Source: an uncultured Porphyromonadaceae bacterium (lineage in GTDB: Bacteria; Bacteroidota; Bacteroidia; Bacteroidales; Muribaculaceae). Taken from it: a DNA stretch of 15,467 nt. The DNA lies in assembly GCA_900555165.1 (NCBI GenBank), contig USKE01000015.1, positions 1 through 15,467 on the forward strand, read 5' to 3'. Positions 7,081-13,587 of this stretch are shown piece after piece (the first letter of the stretch is position 1; every line of letters starts with the position of its first letter). The notes under the pieces are model-generated. The model saw only the letters and a list, made by a program, of their open reading frames with translations, did not search any database and was not told the DNA's origin. Made by a program: the position numbers and the translations under genes.

Positions 7081-10000
7081 TTATTTGCGGATGTAGACCT
7101 TGCGGCCGTTGACGATGTAGACGCCGGTCGAGGGGTTGGTGACGCGCACGCCCTGCAGATTGTAGATGGCGTTGTCGCCGAGCTGGTCGGCCGTCACAGA
7201 CCCGATGCCTGTATATCCGAAGTCGTCGCGCAGACCGCTGGCGGTGCGGAAGTGGAGGCCCTGGAGCTCAACACCATCAGCTGCCGACAGATATGCGTGG
7301 AACGGTGCCACCTCAGTGGCGGTGGGGTTGTTCGAGGGGTCGCCGGTCGGTGTCTGGTCGTCGGTAAGCACTTTGCAGCCGTCGAGCACATACATGCCGG
7401 TTTCTACGGGAGTCTGCTCGAATACGCCGGTGAACCTGAGCGTGGCGGTCTCTGTGGTGGCCGGCTCGGCGATGAGTTCGATGCCTTTGGCGAAGAAACG
7501 CACATCAGCGGGTTCGCTGAGGTAGAGGAGATAGGGCACGCCTGCCTCAAGGTCACCTTCGTAGAGGTCGAACATGGCGGTGGGAATGGGGTTGGTGCCT
7601 TCGCCGTCATCGCTGCCCAGTGTGTGGATCATGGCGTTGGCTCCGAAGAGATTAAGCGCCACGGCGCGTGAAACCGAGAAGGGGAGCGCGACGGTGCTGA
7701 GGCCTGCGGGCCATTGCATGTCGACGGTGAGTATCGTGGCCGGTGTCGGCACAAACGCGGGGTTGTCGTTGGTGATGTGCTGGGTGAGCATCAGTGTGAA
7801 GTCGGCGGTGCGGCTCTCCTCGAAAGTGACGGGCTCGTCGAGGTAGTCGCGGAGGTCGTCTTTCGTGGCGTTCACCGAGTACGGGCGTGTGTGCTGGATG
7901 ACGTTGACCTCGTAGTTGCCTTCGGCGTCGGTGAGAGCCTCGTACTGCACATCGTCGGTGTCATCGCTTACCATCAGCACCACTGCGCCCTCGGCGGGAG
8001 TGCCGTCGGCATAAGTCACGTTGCCCGAGAGTGTCACGGGGTCGACCGCGATGCCGAGATACATGACGGGGAGCTTGTCTGATGTCCAGGCCTGGCTCTC
8101 GTATGTGCCGCGGTTGTCGTTGCTGTGACCCCAGTTGTTGGCGGTGCTGGTCGTGGCGAGCAGGTGGGTGCGGGTGTATCTTTCGCTGGTGCCGCGGGTC
8201 ACGATGCGGATTGATTTGCCTGCCTCGTAGACGATGGGTTCGGCGAGGTCGGCGACCACAACGTCAACGGGGTCTGACTCGGAACCGGCGGCAGCCCACT
8301 GGTGTGCGGGCCAGTCGAGGATCTGTGTCATGCCTGTGACATCGTATTCGCCGGGTTCGGGCTGTGCCTGCTCGGTGTCGTCGGTGAGCTCGAAGTACAT
8401 CGAGTAGTTCTCGGTGATTTCGCCGTTCACGCGGCCGCGGAACTTGATCTGTGTGATCTTCTCGCCGCCGTTGAGGCCGAGGTCGGCGGGTGTGTAGAGA
8501 GCCACGCCGGTGCTGTTCTTGTCGTAGAAGTTGAAGAGGCCCTTCATGGTGGTGTCGGGGTTGCCGTTCGAGGCGTATGCAGGGTTGCCGACGACTACTT
8601 CCGAAGAAATGGTTTCCTCGGTGAAGGTTACCTCGACAGGCTCGCTGGCCACGGTGTAGTCACCTGCGGTGACCTGCACGTAGACGGGGAATGTGCCTAC
8701 CCTGGGCGAGCGGAAGGTGAACTCTAAGGGCGAGACCGCTTTTGTGAGCGAGTGCTCTGCGGCGAGTTCGGGGGTGTCTTCGGTCACAAACGGCTTGCCG
8801 TCGACATAGGCCGTGATGGTGTATGCACCTGCCTCTTCGGCACGCAGGCCGATGTTGCGCAGTTTCAGCGAGGCCGTGGCGGTCTTGTTCTGCATGGCTG
8901 TGGCGGGGAGGGCTGTCTCCTCGAGGATCCACTCATGAGCGACGTCGCAGACTGTCAGGCCGTAGATCTCGTCGAGCTGTGCGCGGCTTGTTATTGCAAA
9001 ACCGAGATACCAGTCGCCGGCCTCGGGCACGGCCACGGTGAATGTCTGCCACGAGTCGGTCATCTTCGATGCCTCGTCGTCGGTGTCGCCGGTGAACGAG
9101 CCGAGTGTGGCGCGGTTCTCCTCGTTCTGGAGGTCTTCGCGCGTGGAGGCTGCGTAGATGGTGATCGAGCCTTCAGAGAACCCTGACGAGTAGACGCGGC
9201 CCTCGAACGTGAATGTCTCGCCGGCATCGGCATGCAGTCGGGGCGAGATCAGCATGTTGTCGGTGGTGCTGTAGCTGGTGGCATAGCAGTCGGGTGCCGA
9301 AGAGGTGCCCCCGTTTGACATCGACACGCTGCTTTGGTAGAGCGAGCCCAGCGGCCAGGCGCCCATGGTGTTGCCGTCGTCGAACGACGCGTACCATTTT
9401 GTGGTGTCGAGCAGGTCGCCCTTTACCTCAAGGGTGTAGGTCTGGTTCTCGCCGTTTCCGTCGACCCATACGATGCTGAGGTTACCGCTGTATGTGCCCG
9501 GTTCGGTGGCCGAGAAGGTTATGTCGACCTGCTGGCGCTCTTTGGCGGCGACTGTGGCCTCGGAGACACTGGCGGTGAAACCGTCAGGCACGGTGATGGA
9601 GCTTACGGTAAGCGGTGCCATGCCGTGGTTATAGATCTCGAACTCCTGCTTGAGGCCGAGTTCGTTGACACGGCCGAAGTCGATGGCGGCGGTGCGGCTG
9701 GTGGGGGTATAGGCGCCGGTGGATGTGCCTTTGTCGAAGAAGGCGAACCAGGGCTCGTAGGTCACTTTCACCTGTTTCACAGGCGACTTGAACACGGTGC
9801 CGTCTGTGAACTCGAACTGGAAGTATGCGTTGAATGTGGTGTTTGTCTCTACTTCAGGCGTCCAGGCGTCAGAGAGATAGAAACGTTTCACGTCCTTGGC
9901 GGTGGCGTCGAGGTCTACCGGGTTGCCGGTGGCCTGTACCTGGCCGTCGACATAGAACTTGACGGTGTATTCGGCGGCGGTGAGGCCCGTTACGGGTATG

Positions 10001-11346
10001 ATTTCCACCGCGGGCGAGATTACCTTGCCTGACTGTACTTCATCGGGCACGTCCACGGTCTTGAAGTATATGTCGCGGTCAATCCCCTCGACTTTCTTCA
10101 GGCCGACGATGTTGTCGAGCTTGACGCGCCACAGGGCGAAGGCCACATAGTAGTCGCCGGCCTCGGGGATGGTCATCGTCTTTGTCTGGAATGAGCTGGT
10201 CAGGGTGCTGCAGGGGAATTCGGCAACGGGTTCGCCCCAGTTCACGCGGTCGGTGGAGAGGTAGACCTTCAGACCCTGTTCGGGCGAGTTGTTGGCCTCG
10301 TAGGCCAGGTCGAACGACAGCACGTCGCCGGCCTCGGCATGGAGTTTCGGAGTGATGAACTTGTTGTTTTCGGTAGCGTAGCCCGAACTGCTGTATGACT
10401 GCAGGTAAAGCTCATACTGCCCCGACGAATAGTTGTATTCGTATGCCACGCCCGATTCGGCCACCGAGCCTTCGGGCCATTTGGGTTTCGACACGGTGTT
10501 GTTGAAATCGGCTACCCATGTGCCCGGTGTGATCACCGAGGCCGAGAAGGGGAGAGTGTAGGTGGTCTCGGTGCCGTTGTTGTCGTAGACAATCACCAGG
10601 TCGCCCACGAATGTTCCGGTGGCGGTGGCAGGCTGGGTGATCGTGATTTCGAGTTTGTCTTTTTTATCCACGGTGAACTCCCCGGCGGGGATGCCGTCGG
10701 CGGTGAATCCTTCGGGAACGGTGACACTCTTGACAGTGAGCGGAGCGGCGCCGTCGTTATATATCTCGTAGGTTTTCGACAGAGGCTCCGAGATTATGCC
10801 GAAAGCCTGCTGTGTCGACGTGGAGATGGAGGAGGTGGAGCTTGTGCCGCCGGCGCGGAACACGAACTTCGACTTGTATTCGTTGTAGCGCGAGTCGGCG
10901 CGTTTCACCGATGTGCCGTTGAGGTTCTCGCGCACGGCCACCTTGAGGCTCGAATATGTGTAGGGCCATACCGATGTGACGTCGGTGATGGTGGCCACCA
11001 CGTCGAACGGTTCGGAAGTCTCGCCAATGGCAAGGGTCTGCGGTACGGGGGTTGTGCCGAGAGCCTGGTTGGTGTTTGTGTTGACAATCGAGACGGAGTA
11101 GTTCTTCTGTCCCGGGGTAAGCACTGTCTGACCGTTGTTTGTCACGGTGACGGTGTAGCGCATCTCTACCGAACCGTCGGGGAGCTGGTCCCAGTATTTT
11201 GTGCCGGAGGTTTCGGTGGGCACCACAGATTCCAGTGTCATGCCCGGCTCGGCTTCGATGGTGGCGGTGGTGGCCGAGAAATCATCGACTGCCACGCGGT
11301 CACCGCGGTATCCGATTCGTGCGGGGTCGTCGAGGTGGATTGTCAC
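7081..11346 (-). CDS. C-terminal fragment (about 1,421 aa) of interrupted secreted modular protein, with sorting-like C-terminus
   Basis: The first usable start after the double stop is a GTG at 11346 (open frame back to 11412). It codes for a valine inside a jelly-roll strand and is probably not a real start. Residue numbers are from this GTG. The rest of the first jelly roll ends with G-D-R-V-A-V-D-D-F-S (16-25). A tandem module follows: ASH-like domain (190-270 and again 565-643), jelly roll (275-420 and 648-805, D-N-M-L-I-S-P at 696-702) and Ig/CARDB-like domain (425-530 and 805-910). Next come a further beta-rich domain (915-1100), a carboxypeptidase-regulatory-like domain (1103-1190), a C-terminal beta region (1204-1380, W-P-A-G-L-S-T-V-A-L-P-F-S) and a terminal sorting-type domain (A-I-Y-N-L-Q-G-V-R-V, G-V-Y-I-V-N-G-R-K-V). 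The reading frame and domain integrity are well kept over 4.3 kb, which suggests a recent interruption or a rescued gene. Confidence 0.7.
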   Translation of the reverse strand: MTIHLDDPARIGYRGDRVAVDDFSATTATIEAEPGMTLESVVPTETSGTKYWDQLPDGSVEMRYTVTVTNNGQTVLTPGQKNYSVSIVNTNTNQALGTTPVPQTLAIGETSEPFDVVATITDVTSVWPYTYSSLKVAVRENLNGTSVKRADSRYNEYKSKFVFRAGGTSSTSSISTSTQQAFGIISEPLSKTYEIYNDGAAPLTVKSVTVPEGFTADGIPAGEFTVDKKDKLEITITQPATATGTFVGDLVIVYDNNGTETTYTLPFSASVITPGTWVADFNNTVSKPKWPEGSVAESGVAYEYNYSSGQYELYLQSYSSSGYATENNKFITPKLHAEAGDVLSFDLAYEANNSPEQGLKVYLSTDRVNWGEPVAEFPCSTLTSSFQTKTMTIPEAGDYYVAFALWRVKLDNIVGLKKVEGIDRDIYFKTVDVPDEVQSGKVISPAVEIIPVTGLTAAEYTVKFYVDGQVQATGNPVDLDATAKDVKRFYLSDAWTPEVETNTTFNAYFQFEFTDGTVFKSPVKQVKVTYEPWFAFFDKGTSTGAYTPTSRTAAIDFGRVNELGLKQEFEIYNHGMAPLTVSSITVPDGFTASVSEATVAAKERQQVDITFSATEPGTYSGNLSIVWVDGNGENQTYTLEVKGDLLDTTKWYASFDDGNTMGAWPLGSLYQSSVSMSNGGTSSAPDCYATSYSTTDNMLISPRLHADAGETFTFEGRVYSSGFSEGSITIYAASTREDLQNEENRATLGSFTGDTDDEASKMTDSWQTFTVAVPEAGDWYLGFAITSRAQLDEIYGLTVCDVAHEWILEETALPATAMQNKTATASLKLRNIGLRAEEAGAYTITAYVDGKPFVTEDTPELAAEHSLTKAVSPLEFTFRSPRVGTFPVYVQVTAGDYTVASEPVEVTFTEETISSEVVVGNPAYASNGNPDTTMKGLFNFYDKNSTGVALYTPADLGLNGGEKITQIKFRGRVNGEITENYSMYFELTDDTEQAQPEPGEYDVTGMTQILDWPAHQWAAAGSESDPVDVVVADLAEPIVYEAGKSIRIVTRGTSERYTRTHLLATTSTANNWGHSNDNRGTYESQAWTSDKLPVMYLGIAVDPVTLSGNVTYADGTPAEGAVVLMVSDDTDDVQYEALTDAEGNYEVNVIQHTRPYSVNATKDDLRDYLDEPVTFEESRTADFTLMLTQHITNDNPAFVPTPATILTVDMQWPAGLSTVALPFSVSRAVALNLFGANAMIHTLGSDDGEGTNPIPTAMFDLYEGDLEAGVPYLLYLSEPADVRFFAKGIELIAEPATTETATLRFTGVFEQTPVETGMYVLDGCKVLTDDQTPTGDPSNNPTATEVAPFHAYLSAADGVELQGLHFRTASGLRDDFGYTGIGSVTADQLGDNAIYNLQGVRVTNPSTGVYIVNGRKVYIRK

Positions 11347-11410
11347 GGCTATCCATTCCGATGTAGAGAGGGCAGTGGCGGGGGCCGAGCCGGTGTTGAA
11401 ATACTTCCCG

Positions 11411-11658
11411 ACCTATTACATCAGAGTGCCGTCGTCATTGATGTTGTAGATGGTCATTGACGAGCTGTATGAGTCGGCGTTCACGTAGATTGTCACGTCG
11501 CCTGACACAACAGGTGTCACCAGTACGTCAGTGACGGCGCTCTGGTCGTAATACGACTCTCCGGCTGTCTGTGAGCTGATGTACAGGGCGCCGGTGTTGT
11601 TGCCCGCATCGTCGGGGCGTCCGCCCGCACCACGATAGCTGTACGACATGTAATAGGT
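11411..11658. repeat. 11-bp perfect inverted repeat flanking 226 bp inside the interrupted gene
   Basis: ACCTATTACAT at 11411-11421 and its exact reverse complement ATGTAATAGGT at 11648-11658 bracket a 226-base spacer. In the coding direction the upstream arm reads ACC TAT TAC AT (part of T-Y-Y-M). The downstream arm reads ATG TAA TAG GT and so contains both stop codons. The match does not extend beyond 11 bases on either side. Both arms are AT-rich compared with the surrounding GC-rich coding sequence. Confidence 0.75.
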
Positions 11659-11847
11659 ATCGCCCCACGCGTCGGTGTATTTGCCGACGATGTGTTTCCA
11701 GTTAGGCGCTACCTTGAAGGCATGGTCTGATGTTGTTATCGGAGTGTTGAAATCGACCGTGTAGGGGCTTACCTGTTCGGCCCCGGCGGTCAATGTAGCA
11801 CCGATAGCTGTCAGCAATGCCATGCAGAGGTGTTTAACCTTTTTCAT
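11416..11847 (-). CDS. N-terminal fragment (143 aa) of interrupted secreted protein
   Basis: The ATG at 11847 begins M-K-K-V-K-H-L and a signal peptide of about 24 residues ending T-A-G-A-E-Q. A TTG two codons upstream could open the frame slightly earlier but is less likely. Residues 25-143 are the first two-thirds of a jelly-roll domain typical of large Muribaculaceae-type secreted proteins (W-K-H-I-V-G-K-Y near 50, D-T-Y-Y-M-S-Y-S-Y at 63-71, D-V-L-V-T-P-V-V-S-G at 107-116). Translation stops at TAA, followed at once by TAG. If made alone the product would be an exported, incomplete beta-sandwich. The gene has the clearest promoter in the window and a leader of about 100 bases. Confidence 0.75.
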   Translation of the reverse strand: MKKVKHLCMALLTAIGATLTAGAEQVSPYTVDFNTPITTSDHAFKVAPNWKHIVGKYTDAWGDTYYMSYSYRGAGGRPDDAGNNTGALYISSQTAGESYYDQSAVTDVLVTPVVSGDVTIYVNADSYSSSMTIYNINDDGTLM

Positions 11848-11909
11848 AAGCAAGGTGATATTGATTAGATATTAATGAAAGAATAAAATATTTGCACTCT
11901 TTGTGAATA

Positions 11910-11945
11910 TATGCAAAATAATTGCATAATATGCCTTTTGCATAT
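11910..11945. promoter_or_regulatory. Two adjacent AT-rich dyads in the leader region
   Basis: TATGCAA and TTGCATA are separated by 5 bases (11910-11916, 11922-11928). ATATGC and GCATAT are also separated by 5 bases (11929-11934, 11940-11945). The two centres are 18 bases apart. They lie just downstream of the predicted transcription start and upstream of the start codon at 11847. They could be paired operator half-sites or small leader hairpins. The regulator is unknown. Confidence 0.4.
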
Positions 11946-11955
11946 ACATCAATTG

Positions 11956-11987
11956 CAAATTTACAATATTCGGTTTGATATTGCAAA
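11956..11987 (-). promoter_or_regulatory. Bacteroidota-type promoter for the giant secreted-protein gene
   Basis: On the minus strand, TTTG (11987-11984) is followed after exactly 20 bases by TAAATTTG (11963-11956). This matches the primary sigma-factor consensus of Bacteroidota, TTTG-N19-21-TAnnTTTG. Transcription would begin near 11950 and give a leader of about 100 bases. A second TAnnTTTG match (TAATTTTG, 11991-11984) overlaps the TTTG element but lacks a good upstream partner. Confidence 0.65.
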
Positions 11988-12018
11988 ATTAGATATGTTA
12001 AATTCTTCGCAGTAAATA

Positions 12019-12038
12019 ATATTCAGAAATATGAATAT
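12019..12038. promoter_or_regulatory. Upstream dyad, possible regulator-binding site
   Basis: ATATTCA (12019-12025) and TGAATAT (12032-12038) are separated by 6 bases and centred about 80 bases upstream of the predicted transcription start. That spacing fits an activator site, but AT-rich sequence gives such dyads easily by chance. Confidence 0.3.
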
Positions 12039-12062
12039 GCAGTGTCTTATCGGTTATAAGCA

Positions 12063-12108
12063 GCGGCGCGGGATGCCGGCCGGATGGGGGGCCGGAATCC
12101 TGCGCCGC
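12063..12108 (-). terminator. Strong GC-rich hairpin after the lipoprotein/DUF5723 unit
   Basis: GCGGCGCGGGATGCCGGCC (12063-12081) pairs with 12090-12108 over 19 positions with two mismatches and an 8-base loop. It lies about 90 bases downstream of the DUF5723 stop and just upstream of the AT-rich promoter island. No U-tract follows on the minus strand, so termination strength is uncertain. It probably insulates the two transcription units. Confidence 0.6.
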
Positions 12109-12138
12109 GGTGTGGAAGGGGCAAGCTACGGGTTTACG

Positions 12139-12202
12139 TTGCTTGCGTGATCAGGGCCGGGTTGCCTGCGTGACCAGGTGGGGCGGTTGCCTGCTTGATC
12201 AG
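12139..12202. repeat. Imperfect triplicated 16-bp repeat at the 3' end of the DUF5723 gene
   Basis: On the plus strand TTGCTTGCGTGATCAG (12139), TTGCCTGCGTGACCAG (12162) and TTGCCTGCTTGATCAG (12187) recur at intervals of 23 and 25 bases. The copy at 12187-12202 contains the TGA stop of the DUF5723 gene; the other two are intergenic. Two copies carry the palindrome TGATCA. The repeat could be a degenerate tandem duplication or a processing or binding site. Confidence 0.6.
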
Positions 12203-13572
12203 AAGGGGAAGTTGATGCCGAGGTTCACTGAGGCGTTCGAGCTCAGGGGGGCGAACTCCTTGGTGACTTTGCCGAGTGTGTGGTCCATGCCCAGGAAGAG
12301 GTTGAACCCTTTGGGGTGCACGCTCAGCATCCAGCCGAACGAGGTGCCGTAGGTGCCGAAGGCCACGTTGGCGTCGGCCGAGAAACATTTCACGGGGGCG
12401 ACGTTGGCCGAGAAACGGGCCTCGGTCCAGGTATAGCGGCCTGCCAGGCGTGTCGAGCTGAGGAAACCGAAGTGGAGCTTGCGGTAATAGGGGAGCTCAT
12501 ATTCGGCGCCGATGTTGAGCGTGGCGGCCAGGGCGCGGCTGCGGGTGCCGATGTTGCCGTTGTCGGTGAGCTGGTAGAGCTTGTCGAGGTTGTCGGTGAA
12601 ACGATCCCATTCGTTGTCGAACGAGTTGGGTGCCGAGTCATCGGCGTTGAATGTATATGCGTCGGTGTTGACGGTGCGTGTGCCGTTTGTCGAGGCGAAT
12701 TTGGTGTCTTTGAACGAGATCCACCCCAGGTCAAGCAGAGCCAGCGAGAAGTTGAAGTCGCGCCAGCGATATGTGGCGCCGAGGTCGAAACTGAGGCCGA
12801 ATCCGTTGGGGCTGATGCTGCCGTCGCCGTCAAAGTCGGCGCCCGATACATATTCCTGCCCCTCCTTGTTGGTGTCGTGCTTGTACTGGAATTTGCCGAA
12901 GTTGGCGTAGACGTCGGCGTTGGTGCGGGCTATCCAGTCGTTCTCGCCGAGGGTGAGGTCGGCCTCGTTGAAGTAGGCGTCGAGGTTTGCCATGCCGACG
13001 AGCACCTTCACGGTGGCGCCGACGCGCAGCCCCGGCACGGCCTTGATGTCGTGCGAGTGGTTGAGGGCGATTTCTCCCCAGCCCATGGCGTGGGCGGCGA
13101 AATCCTTGATGTCGTAGGTCTTGTTGGCCACGCCCTCTTTTGCCAGCGAGAAGAGTGCCTTGGGCACATTGGCGTTGACGTCGGCACGGGCGTTGACCGA
13201 CACGGTGTTGTAGCCGCCCAGGGCCTTGAACCCGACCGACATCACATTGAGCTTGATGTTGGCGCCGATGCTGTTCTTGTCGTGGAGGCTGTTCATCACC
13301 TCGGCGGCGCTGACGTTGGGGTTGGTGAACAGGGCGGTCTTGCCGTTGACGTTATATATCACGCTCGACAGGTGCAGGTTGCCGCGTGCGGCCACGTTGA
13401 GGTTGCCCAGGCCGGGGAACGAGACAAAGCCCTTGTCGTTGCCGAAGGCGGGGTTGAGGCTGTAGCGGTATGTGTAACCGTCGACGAAATAGCCCGAGTT
13501 TGTGGTCTGGGCCTGGAGTGACGCGGCAGCGAGAAAGCCACCGACTGCCATTGTGATTAATTTGCGTTTCAT
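12199..13572 (-). CDS. DUF5723 family outer-membrane beta-barrel-like protein
   Basis: The product has 457 residues with a signal peptide at 1-22 (ending S-L-Q-A-Q). It then follows the DUF5723 pattern: Y-F-V-D-G-Y-T-Y-R-Y-S-L-N-P-A-F near residue 28, F-V-S-F-P-G-L-G-N-L-N-V at 49-60, and alternating strands such as N-I-K-L-N-V-M-S-V-G-F and L-S-F-D-L-G-A-T-Y-R-W. The last residue is phenylalanine (I-N-F-P-F), the usual C-terminal signal of outer-membrane barrels. Residues 246-253 (D-F-D-G-D-G-S-I) resemble a calcium-binding loop but the twelfth position is glycine. DUF5723 proteins are widespread in Bacteroidota and of unknown function. The gene starts 15 bases after the upstream lipoprotein stop, so the two are almost certainly cotranscribed and perhaps form one envelope complex. 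Confidence 0.88.
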   Translation of the reverse strand: MKRKLITMAVGGFLAAASLQAQTTNSGYFVDGYTYRYSLNPAFGNDKGFVSFPGLGNLNVAARGNLHLSSVIYNVNGKTALFTNPNVSAAEVMNSLHDKNSIGANIKLNVMSVGFKALGGYNTVSVNARADVNANVPKALFSLAKEGVANKTYDIKDFAAHAMGWGEIALNHSHDIKAVPGLRVGATVKVLVGMANLDAYFNEADLTLGENDWIARTNADVYANFGKFQYKHDTNKEGQEYVSGADFDGDGSISPNGFGLSFDLGATYRWRDFNFSLALLDLGWISFKDTKFASTNGTRTVNTDAYTFNADDSAPNSFDNEWDRFTDNLDKLYQLTDNGNIGTRSRALAATLNIGAEYELPYYRKLHFGFLSSTRLAGRYTWTEARFSANVAPVKCFSADANVAFGTYGTSFGWMLSVHPKGFNLFLGMDHTLGKVTKEFAPLSSNASVNLGINFPF

Positions 13573-13587
13573 GTGTCTTTCGTGCCG

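Larger units (their letters stand above)
7081..11847 (-). pseudogene. Giant secreted modular protein gene interrupted by tandem in-frame stops
   Basis: Read from the ATG at 11847, one frame gives a signal peptide and a domain, then TAA (11418-11416) and TAG (11415-11413), then 1,443 more codons to the TAA at 7081-7083 in the same frame. Joined, the product would be about 1,586 residues. The sequence on each side of the stops forms one continuous jelly-roll domain: Y-N-I-N-D-D-G-T-L-M before, and V-G-K-Y-F-N-T-G then W-I-A-V-T-I-H-L-D-D after. This is therefore one ancestral gene and not two. The downstream part has no signal peptide and no ATG near its beginning, so without readthrough it is unlikely to yield an exported protein. 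The two halves are described in separate entries. Confidence 0.8.

Noticed and set aside
6820-7671. A 283-codon plus-strand open frame spanning the intergenic terminator
   Set aside because: It runs through a hairpin terminator and antisense to two well-supported genes; no recognisable protein features.
11411-11658. A phase switch that restores the full reading frame by inversion
   Set aside because: The stops lie within the repeat arm itself and inversion keeps the length, so they remain in frame. The inverted spacer also adds an earlier TAG, so inversion cannot produce the full-length protein.
11413-11847. Ordinary frameshift between two halves of the giant gene
   Set aside because: Both open parts have codon starts in the same register; the break is two in-frame stops with no shift.
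12280-13521. A 413-codon open frame on the plus strand, antisense to the DUF5723 gene
   Set aside because: It is in codon register with a GC-rich real gene. The translation is rich in V, G, E and H with no domain or signal, which is typical of an antisense shadow.
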